DNA of 10,811 bases from Gammaproteobacteria bacterium (lineage in GTDB: Bacteria; Pseudomonadota; Gammaproteobacteria; DRLM01): assembly GCA_015490395.1 (NCBI GenBank), contig WFXX01000032.1:1-10811 (forward strand). Reading direction: 5' to 3'. Within the stretch, counting starts at the first letter, position 1, and every line of letters starts with the position of its first letter. The notes under the pieces were generated by a model. That model was not told the DNA's origin. It saw only the letters and a list, made by a program, of their open reading frames with translations, and did no database searches. Made by a program: the position numbers and the translations under genes. Below, piece by piece: positions 5,563 through 10,811 of the stretch.

Positions 5563-6741
5563 ATGCGCTTGGACGAGCTGCTGCGCACCATGGTGGAGCG
5601 GCGCGCCTCGGATCTGTTCGTCACGGCAGGCGACGCCCCGGCGCTGAAGGTGCACGGCAGGCTCCTGCGCCTGCCCTACGAGCCGCTGGATGAGGGCACC
5701 GCCCGTGCCTTGGCCTACGGGGTGATGGGGGAGCGCCAGCGGGCCGAGTTCGAGGCCACCCACGAGGCCAACTTCGCTGTGGAGCGTCCGGGTCTGGGGC
5801 GCTTCCGCGCCAACGTTTTCCGGCACCAGGGTCGCATCGGGATGGTGCTGCGGCGTATCGAGACCCGCATCCCCACCGTGGCTGAGCTGCGCCTGCCGCC
5901 GCTGCTCGAGACCCTGAGCCTGGAGGCCCGGGGGCTGGTGTTGGTGGTGGGGGCTACGGGCACGGGGAAGTCCACCACCCTGGCGGCCATGGTGGGCCAT
6001 CGCAACCGCCACGGCGAGGGGCACATCGTCTGTATCGAGGACCCCATCGAGTTTTTGCACCGGCCCCAGGGCTGCATGATCACCCAGCGGGAGGTGGGCA
6101 TCGACACCGAGTCCTTCGAGGCGGCCCTGCGCAACGCCCTGCGCCAAGCCCCCGACGTGATCCTGGTGGGCGAGATCCGCACCCGGGAGGCCATGGAGCA
6201 CGCCATTGCCTTCGCCGAGACCGGTCACCTCTGCCTGGCCACCCTGCACGCCACCAACGCCGCCCAGGCCCTGGACCGAGCCGTGCACTTTTTTCCCAGA
6301 GACCAGCGGGATCGGGTCTTCCTGGACCTGGCGCTGAACCTCAAGGCGGTGGTGGCCCAGCGCTTGGTGCCCACGGCCGACGGGCGGGGGCGCCGGGCGG
6401 CCCTGGAGATCCTCCTCAACACCCCGCTCGCGGCGGATCTCATCCAGCGCGGCGAGACCCACCTGCTCAAGGACCTGATGAAGCGCTCCGAGGAGCAGGG
6501 GATGCAGACCTTCGACCAGGCCGTGTACCGGCTCTACTGCGAGGGGCTGGTGACGGAGGAGGAGGCCCTGCGGCATGCGGACTCGGCCAACGAGGTGCGG
6601 CTGATGATCAAGCTGGGCCGCGGCCCGGGCGAGCGCCTGGGCGAAGCGCTCATGCGCCGGGTGGGCCTGCTGCCCACGGAGGAGGGGCCTGATGGGGAGG
6701 GTCCCGGAGAGGGACGGCTCCCCCGCAGGCCGCCGCGCTGA
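5563..6741 (+). CDS. pilU: Type IV pilus retraction accessory ATPase PilU
   Basis: A 392-residue secretion-superfamily hexameric ATPase of the PilT/PilU group. With PilT it powers pilus depolymerisation at the inner membrane (twitching, DNA uptake). Motifs in order: N-terminal MVERRASDLFVTAG (10-23), Walker A GATGTGKST (130-138), Asp box IEDPIEF (158-164), Walker B DVILVGEIR (198-206), and His box HLCLATLHATNAAQA (222-236). NTPLAADLIQRGE, MKRSEEQGMQTFDQALY-like and ADSANEVRLMIKL near the end match PilU better than PilT. The ATG at 5563 has GAGGGGGAG just upstream and gives the family N-terminus; an in-frame ATG at 5539 would add 8 residues. A Gly/Pro/Glu-rich tail of about 40 residues (352-392) follows the conserved end. 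It converges with the pyrC-like gene, 12 bases apart. Confidence 0.93.
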   Translation: MRLDELLRTMVERRASDLFVTAGDAPALKVHGRLLRLPYEPLDEGTARALAYGVMGERQRAEFEATHEANFAVERPGLGRFRANVFRHQGRIGMVLRRIETRIPTVAELRLPPLLETLSLEARGLVLVVGATGTGKSTTLAAMVGHRNRHGEGHIVCIEDPIEFLHRPQGCMITQREVGIDTESFEAALRNALRQAPDVILVGEIRTREAMEHAIAFAETGHLCLATLHATNAAQALDRAVHFFPRDQRDRVFLDLALNLKAVVAQRLVPTADGRGRRAALEILLNTPLAADLIQRGETHLLKDLMKRSEEQGMQTFDQAVYRLYCEGLVTEEEALRHADSANEVRLMIKLGRGPGERLGEALMRRVGLLPTEEGPDGEGPGEGRLPRRPPR

Positions 6742-6753
6742 GGGCCGTTGGGC

Positions 6754-8061
6754 TCAGAGGGGCTCGGGCAGGGCCCGCGGATCCTGGTGCACCGGACGGC
6801 CTGCCAGCAGCGTCAGCACCACCCGCCCGGGGAGCTCCCAGCCGTCGAAGGGGGTGTGGCGGCCTCGGGACCGCAGGGCCTCGGGGCGGACCGTCCACCG
6901 CGCGGCGGGGTCGAACAGGCAAAGATCCGCCGGCGCCCCGGGGCGCAGGCTCCCGATCCCGCTGCCGGCCAGCCCCAGGATCTCCGCCGGGCCGCAGGTC
7001 AGCCGCGCCACGGCCTCGGACAGGGCGAGCACCTCCTCCTCCACCAGGCGCAACATCAGGGACAGCAGCGTCTCCACCCCTGAGAGCCCCGGCGCGGTAG
7101 CCGGAAAGGGTGCCAGCTTCGCATCGGGCTCATGGGGCTGGTGGTCCGAGCTCACCGCCCCCAGGGTCCCCTCCACCAGCCCATAGCGCAGCCCGTCCCG
7201 GTCGCGCTCGGTGCGCAGGGGGGGCTCGACGTGGCAACGGGCGTCGAACTCGCCCAGGTCCATCTCCGTCAGGTGCAGGTGGTGGGCGGTGACGTCGGCG
7301 GTCACGGGCAGGCCGTCGTAGCGAGCCCGGGCCACCATGCGCACCGCCCGGGCGGTGGACAGGGGGCCGAGATGGGCCCGCACCCCGGTCTGCTGCACCA
7401 GGGCCAGGGCCTGGGCCACGGCGGCGGTCTCGGCCGCCTCGGGGATGCCGGGCAGCCCCAGCCGGGTGGCCACCTGCCCCTCGTGGGCGCAGCCGCGGTT
7501 GCGCAGGTGCGGGTCCTCGGGGCAGAGGAAGACGGTCAGGCCGTGGGTGGCGGCGTACTCCATCGCCCGGCGCAGCACCAGGGCATTGGCCAGGGGCCGG
7601 CGGGCGTTGCCCACCCCCACGCAGCCGGCGGCCCGGAGGGCCCCCATCTCGCTCAGACGCTCCCCGTCCAGCCCCTGGGTCAGGGCCCCCACCACCGCCA
7701 CCCGGCAATACCCGGCCGAGTCGGCGCGGTGGCGGATGAGGTCGGCCACTGCGGGGGTGTCCACCACGGGGTCGTAGTCGGCGAAGGTGCAAACGGTGGT
7801 GATCCCGCCGGCCGCCGCCGCCCGGGTCTCGCTGGCAATGGTGCCCTTGTGCTCCTGGCCCGGCTCCCGGAGGTGCACCCGCAGGTCCACCAGGCCCGGG
7901 CAGGCCACCCAGCCCCGGGCCTCCACCACCCGGTCGGGGACGAAGCCCTCGGGGGGCTGGCCCAGGGCGGCCACCCGGCCCTCCGCCAAGTAGAGGTCTT
8001 GCACCCCGTCCAGGTCCTGGGAGGGATCCACCACCCGGGCGCCGCGGATGAGCAGCCTCAT
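6754..8061 (-). CDS. pyrC': Dihydroorotase-like PyrC' (probably non-catalytic ATCase partner)
   Basis: A 435-residue amidohydrolase-fold protein of the class I dihydroorotase family, normally forming dihydroorotate in pyrimidine synthesis. Most catalytic positions are changed. The HxH ligand pair is R61-V-H63 (LRVHLREPG), the substrate-binding MPNTNP motif is FADYDP (93-98), and the DDG region is GNARRP (151-156). The HCED ligand His is Cys180 (CPED), and the HVST ligand His is Pro233 (GPLST). Only His63 and Asp306 (SSDHQPH) remain. It shares GTIASET, GLPGIPE, HQPHEPDAKLAPF and SxGPAE-type segments with the inactive PyrC' (PyrX) of Pseudomonas, a structural subunit of its aspartate transcarbamoylase. 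Its ATG overlaps the pyrB stop by 4 bases, consistent with complex assembly. A separate active dihydroorotase must then exist elsewhere; that is inference. Confidence 0.85.
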   Translation of the reverse strand: MRLLIRGARVVDPSQDLDGVQDLYLAEGRVAALGQPPEGFVPDRVVEARGWVACPGLVDLRVHLREPGQEHKGTIASETRAAAAGGITTVCTFADYDPVVDTPAVADLIRHRADSAGYCRVAVVGALTQGLDGERLSEMGALRAAGCVGVGNARRPLANALVLRRAMEYAATHGLTVFLCPEDPHLRNRGCAHEGQVATRLGLPGIPEAAETAAVAQALALVQQTGVRAHLGPLSTARAVRMVARARYDGLPVTADVTAHHLHLTEMDLGEFDARCHVEPPLRTERDRDGLRYGLVEGTLGAVSSDHQPHEPDAKLAPFPATAPGLSGVETLLSLMLRLVEEEVLALSEAVARLTCGPAEILGLAGSGIGSLRPGAPADLCLFDPAARWTVRPEALRSRGRHTPFDGWELPGRVVLTLLAGRPVHQDPRALPEPL

Positions 8062-9062
8062 GCCCGCTCCCCCTTGGTCCCCACCTCGCGGGTCGCCTCC
8101 CGCCGATGGGTGGCCCCCATGGCCAGGGCCATCACCGCCATGCGAACGGCGATGCCGTGGCTGACCTGCTGCAGGATCACCGAGCGGGGGCCGTCGGCCA
8201 CGCTGGAGGCCATCTCCACGCCGCGGTTGATGGGGCCGGGGTGCATGACGATGCAGTCGGGCTTGGCCACCGCCAGGTGCTCCTCGCGCAGCCCGTAGAG
8301 CTGGAAGTACTCGTGCTCGCTGGGCAGGAAGGCCCCTTGCATGCGCTCGTGCTGCAAGCGCAGGGCGATGACCACATCCGCCCCTCGCAGCCCCTCGCGC
8401 AGGTCGTGGTGCACATGCACCCCCAGGCGCTCGACTTCCGCCGGCAGCAGGGTGCGAGGGGCCACCACCCGCACCTCCGGCACGCCCAGGGTGGTGAGGG
8501 CGTGGATCTGAGAGCGGGCCACCCGGGAGTGAAGGATGTCCCCCACGATGGCTACCACCAGGTGACCGAAGCCGCCCTTGGCCCGACGGATGGTGAAGGC
8601 ATCGAGCAGGGCCTGGGTGGGATGCTCGTGGCGGCCATCGCCGGCGTTGATGACGCTGGTGCCCGAGCGCACGTGGCGGGCGATGAAGTGGGCCGCGCCG
8701 CTGTCGGCGTGGCGCACCACGAACATGTCGCAGTGCATGGCCTCCAGGTTGTGCAGGGTATCCAGCAGGGTCTCGCCCTTGACCGTGGCCGAGGCGGGGA
8801 TGTTGAGGTTGAGCACATCCGCCGAGAGGCGCTTGGCGGCCAGCTCGAAGGTGGTGCGAGTGCGGGTGCTGGCCTCGAAGAAGAGGTTGACCACCGTCTT
8901 GCCCCGCAGGAGGGGGACCTTCTTCACCGCCTGGGCGGTGACCCCGACGAAGGACTCCGCGGTGTCCAGGATCTCGGTGAGGAGCTCGCGGCCCAGTCCC
9001 TCGATGGCCAGGAAGTGGCGCAGCCGCCCGTGCTCGTCCAGCTGCAGGGAGCGCCGTGCCAT
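8058..9062 (-). CDS. pyrB: Aspartate carbamoyltransferase catalytic subunit PyrB
   Basis: Condenses carbamoyl phosphate with aspartate to N-carbamoylaspartate, the first committed step of pyrimidine synthesis. The 334 residues include the carbamoyl-phosphate loop STRTRTTF (65-72), the mobile-loop SATVKGETL (91-99, Lys96), HPTQALLDAFT (147-157), LHSRVARS (177-184), the aspartate-site LRLQHER (234-240) and HPGPINRGVEM (274-284). The length equals the Pseudomonas-type (class A) enzyme, which works as a PyrB-PyrC' dodecamer without a PyrI regulatory chain; no pyrI is adjacent. The ATG at 9062 has GGGAGG 4 bases upstream and was preferred to a longer frame running back into pyrR. The gene starts 19 bases after pyrR and overlaps the pyrC-like gene by 4 bases (ATGA). 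Confidence 0.96.
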   Translation of the reverse strand: MARRSLQLDEHGRLRHFLAIEGLGRELLTEILDTAESFVGVTAQAVKKVPLLRGKTVVNLFFEASTRTRTTFELAAKRLSADVLNLNIPASATVKGETLLDTLHNLEAMHCDMFVVRHADSGAAHFIARHVRSGTSVINAGDGRHEHPTQALLDAFTIRRAKGGFGHLVVAIVGDILHSRVARSQIHALTTLGVPEVRVVAPRTLLPAEVERLGVHVHHDLREGLRGADVVIALRLQHERMQGAFLPSEHEYFQLYGLREEHLAVAKPDCIVMHPGPINRGVEMASSVADGPRSVILQQVSHGIAVRMAVMALAMGATHRREATREVGTKGERA

Positions 9063-9081
9063 CCCGCCTCCCTTTGCCGCC

Positions 9082-9594
9082 TTAACCCTCGCCGCGCCGC
9101 ACCCGTACCAGCCGCAAGGGATCGGGGCCGGCCAGCTTGATGTGCTCATCCGGCTCCAGCTCCAGGCGCAGGCCGGCCACGTCCGGCTGGATGGGCAGCT
9201 CGCGCCCGCCCCGGTCCACCAGCACCGCCAGCAAGACCCGGCGGGGCCGGCCGTAGTCGAAGATCTCGTTGAGGGCGGCGCGCACCGTGCGCCCGGTGTA
9301 GAGCACGTCGTCCACCAGGACGATGTCCCGCTCGTCCACCTCGAAGGGGATCTGGGAGGGGCGCACCGCCGGGTTCATGCCCACCCGGGTGAAGTCGTCC
9401 CGGTAGAAGGAGATGTCCAGGATGCCCAGGGGCTCCTCCGCGCCGAGGGCCTGGTGCAGGCGCTGGGCCACCCAGACGCCCCCGGTGTGGATGCCGATGA
9501 GGCAGGGGCGCCAGATACCCCGGTGCTGGAGCACCTCCCGCAGCCCGGCAGCCATGCCCTCCAGCAGCGGGGGCACCTCGGGCAGGGTGCTCAC
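9082..9594 (-). CDS. pyrR: Pyrimidine operon regulator / uracil phosphoribosyltransferase-like PyrR
   Basis: A 170-residue type I phosphoribosyltransferase-fold protein with the PRPP loop IVLVDDVLYTGRT (91-103). Family motifs IGIHTGGVWVAQRL (33-46), DISFYRDDF (60-68) and DRGGRELPIQPD (127-138) are also present. In Bacillus PyrR senses UMP and controls attenuation through RNA binding. In gammaproteobacteria its role is less direct, and I see no attenuator in the 19 bases before pyrB. The GTG at 9594 is the natural start: it overlaps the ruvX stop (GTGA), and the encoded sequence begins VSTLPEVPPLLEG, close to the family N-terminus. Any upstream extension would run through ruvX in another frame. 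Confidence 0.93.
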   Translation of the reverse strand: MSTLPEVPPLLEGMAAGLREVLQHRGIWRPCLIGIHTGGVWVAQRLHQALGAEEPLGILDISFYRDDFTRVGMNPAVRPSQIPFEVDERDIVLVDDVLYTGRTVRAALNEIFDYGRPRRVLLAVLVDRGGRELPIQPDVAGLRLELEPDEHIKLAGPDPLRLVRVRRGEG

Positions 9595-10103
9595 CGCTGC
9601 CGCTCCTGGGGCGGGTCCTGTCCCGCCGCCTCCCGTTCCGACAGCCAGGTCTCCAGGATGACGCAGGCCGCCTCCCGGTCCAGTCGGGCCTTGGCCTCCC
9701 GCCGCCAGGGGGTCCGCTCCCCCGTGCCCCGCTCCCCCACGGCTCGGCGCGCGCGCAGCCGCCGGGCGGCCTCCAGGGAGGAGAGCTGCTCGTCCACCAG
9801 GTACACGGGCAGGCCCAGGCGGCGCCGCAGGCCGCGGGCGAAGCCGCGCACCGCCCCCGCCAGGGGATGCTCGGGGCCACCCGGCAGCCCCACCACCAGA
9901 GCCTGGGGCCGCCAGCGCCGCACCAGCGCCTCCAGGGCCGCCCAGTCGGGCCCGCCGGGGCCCACGGTCACAGTGGCGAGGGGGGTGGCGGTGCCGGTGA
10001 GTGCCTGGCCCACGGCCACGCCGATGCGGCGGGTCCCGTAGTCCAGGCCCAGCACCACCGCTTCCTGCCGCCTGCGGGCGGCGATGGCGGGCGCGACGCT
10101 CAT
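9591..10103 (-). CDS. ruvX: RuvX/YqgF family Holliday-junction resolvase-like nuclease
   Basis: A 170-residue RNase H-fold protein of the YqgF/RuvX family, linked to 16S rRNA 5'-end maturation (YqgF in E. coli) and branched-DNA cleavage in other bacteria. The three acidic active-site residues are visible: Asp21 in LDYGTRRIGVAVG, Glu105 in VDEQLSS and Asp142 in KARLDREAACVIL. PQALVVGLP (67-74) is the family's central strand. It is somewhat longer than the usual ~140-150 residues, with extra Arg-rich N-terminal and Gln/Pro-rich C-terminal ends. The ATG at 10103 overlaps the yqgE stop (ATGA), and its stop overlaps the pyrR GTG, so translation is probably coupled on both sides. Confidence 0.93.
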   Translation of the reverse strand: MSVAPAIAARRRQEAVVLGLDYGTRRIGVAVGQALTGTATPLATVTVGPGGPDWAALEALVRRWRPQALVVGLPGGPEHPLAGAVRGFARGLRRRLGLPVYLVDEQLSSLEAARRLRARRAVGERGTGERTPWRREAKARLDREAACVILETWLSEREAAGQDPPQERQR

Positions 10104-10669
10104 GCGTGGCCGATCTCGTGGGAGACGTGGGCCAGGTCGATGCCCAGCAGGGCGGCGGCGGCCTGCCAGCGCTGCTCCCAGGGGGTCTCGAAGATGATGC
10201 GCCGCTCGGCGGGGGCACTCAGCCAAGCGTTGGCGGCCAGCTCCTGCTCCAACTGCCCGGCGCCCCAGCCGGCGTAGCCCAGGGCCACCAGGGCCTGGCG
10301 TGGGCCCTCCCCCCGGGCCATGGCCTCTAGGATGTCGCGGGAGGAGGCCAGGGCCAGCTCCTCGTCCACGCGCAGCACGCTGCCCCAGTTCCCAGGGGGA
10401 TGGTGGAGCACGAAGCCCCGCTCGGGCTGCACCGGCCCGCCCAGGAAGACGGGCATCTCCCCCACCGCCGGGTTCCGGGGCTCGATGCCCATGTGGGCCA
10501 GCACCTCGCGGAGCCGCATCTCCAGGGGGCGGTTGATGACGATGCCCAGGGCCCCCTCTGGAGTGTGCTCGCAAATGTAGGTCACCGCTTGGCGGAAGTT
10601 GGGGTCCGCCAAGGTGGGCATGGCGATGAGGAACTGCCCCTTGAGGCTGGAGACGGCGCGCGCGCTCAT
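10100..10669 (-). CDS. yqgE: YqgE/AlgH family protein (UPF0301)
   Basis: A 189-residue cytoplasmic protein of the YqgE/AlgH family. Signature segments are LKGQFLIAMPTLADPNF (9-25), YICEHTPEGALGIVINRP (31-48), FLGGPVQPERGFVLHH and LGYAGWGAGQLEQEL. The molecular function is unsettled; AlgH was named for an effect on alginate regulation in Pseudomonas. The ATG at 10669 gives the family N-terminus (MSARAVSSLKGQ); a frame-open extension to 10780 would overlap tonB and lacks family similarity. No strong Shine-Dalgarno sequence precedes it. It starts 49 bases after tonB and overlaps ruvX by 4 bases. Confidence 0.94.
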   Translation of the reverse strand: MSARAVSSLKGQFLIAMPTLADPNFRQAVTYICEHTPEGALGIVINRPLEMRLREVLAHMGIEPRNPAVGEMPVFLGGPVQPERGFVLHHPPGNWGSVLRVDEELALASSRDILEAMARGEGPRQALVALGYAGWGAGQLEQELAANAWLSAPAERRIIFETPWEQRWQAAAALLGIDLAHVSHEIGHA

Positions 10670-10675
10670 GCGCCT

Positions 10676-10704
10676 AGTATCCGCCCATCCCCTGCGGCTG
10701 ACAA
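10676..10704 (-). promoter_or_regulatory. Candidate internal promoter before yqgE
   Basis: On the minus strand TTGTCA (10699-10704, 5 of 6 with the -35 consensus) is followed by a 17-base spacer and GATACT (10676-10681, 4 of 6 with the -10 consensus). The expected transcript start falls on or next to the yqgE ATG (10669), which lacks a good ribosome binding site, so the message could be leaderless. Confidence 0.4.
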
Positions 10705-10718
10705 CCACGCCGGCTCCC

Positions 10719-10811
10719 TCAGCGGGCCTCCAGCCGCTCCCCGTCCAGGAACTGCCAGGTGCGCACGATGTGCAACACATCAGTGTTCTGCCGCATGGCG
10801 GGGGGGAAAGG
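10719..10811 (-). CDS. tonB: Energy transducer TonB, C-terminal end (partial)
   Basis: Only the last 30 codons including the stop are in the window; the gene runs in from the right edge. The encoded end contains PFPPAMRQNTDVLHIVRTW followed by QFLDGERLEAR. This is the terminal strand-helix motif (FPP....D.L.I.RTW.F) of TonB-type proteins from Pseudomonas and relatives, which span the periplasm and drive outer-membrane receptors such as BtuB. Its place just before yqgE-ruvX-pyrR-pyrB matches the order I know from Pseudomonas (a tonB paralogue there, with gshB further upstream). The assignment rests on a short stretch plus synteny. Confidence 0.75.
   Translation of the reverse strand, partial: PFPPAMRQNTDVLHIVRTWQFLDGERLEAR

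Noticed and set aside
5193..5624. Minus-strand frame of 143 codons upstream of and overlapping the pilU start.
   Set aside because: Ser/Arg/Pro-rich with no motif or ribosome binding site, and it overlaps the well-defined pilU N-terminus.
9063..9081. Possible PyrR-controlled attenuator before pyrB.
   Set aside because: Only 19 bases separate pyrR and pyrB, too short for an attenuator and anti-terminator, and no T-run is present.
7132..9140. Long plus-strand frames (7132-8298 and 8106-9140) antisense to pyrC' and pyrB.
   Set aside because: Their composition (runs of Gly, His, Gln, Val) is typical of a shadow of conserved genes, and the opposite-strand proteins have clear family motifs.

Overview
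The window is very GC-rich bacterial chromosome, nearly all of it ordinary coding sequence. The gene set and order (tonB - yqgE - ruvX - pyrR - pyrB - pyrC-like, next to a pilU ATPase) match the arrangement I know from Pseudomonas and from Chromatiales/Ectothiorhodospiraceae. I therefore infer a high-GC gammaproteobacterium, without naming a species. There is no sign of phage, insertion sequences, CRISPR arrays, tRNA or rRNA.

Left part (1-3360): a vitamin B12 uptake locus. On the minus strand, a canonical sigma70-type promoter (2222-2251) leads into a complete cobalamin riboswitch (about 1985-2206). A large GC-rich hairpin follows (1916-1979), then the TonB-dependent receptor btuB (44-1870). 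Divergent from it is an exported, beta-rich, Ser/Thr/Gly-rich protein of unknown function (2355-3293), with a strong hairpin in its leader and an intrinsic terminator after it.

Middle part (3371-6741): a minus-strand periplasmic protein of an uncharacterised family is divergent from a plus-strand metallo-beta-lactamase-fold hydrolase. A poorly explained stretch of about 500 bases follows, holding a 15-bp tandem repeat and only weak small ORFs. After it comes pilU, the accessory type IV pilus retraction ATPase, here without pilT directly upstream.

Right part (6754-10811): a tight minus-strand cluster reading tonB (only its last 30 codons, counting the stop, are inside) - yqgE - ruvX - pyrR - pyrB - pyrC-like. 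It is joined by three 4-base stop/start overlaps, one 19-base gap and one 49-base gap. The cluster couples pyrimidine synthesis (PyrR, aspartate transcarbamoylase) to two housekeeping genes. The dihydroorotase-like protein has lost most of its metal ligands, so it is most likely the structural PyrC' partner of PyrB rather than an enzyme. The TonB at the right edge belongs to the energy-transducing family that powers receptors such as BtuB.

I see no clearly new multi-gene system. The items most worth a second look are the pseudo-dihydroorotase, the B12 riboswitch with its possible Shine-Dalgarno-sequestering hairpin, the unknown exported protein opposite btuB, and the unexplained stretch before pilU.
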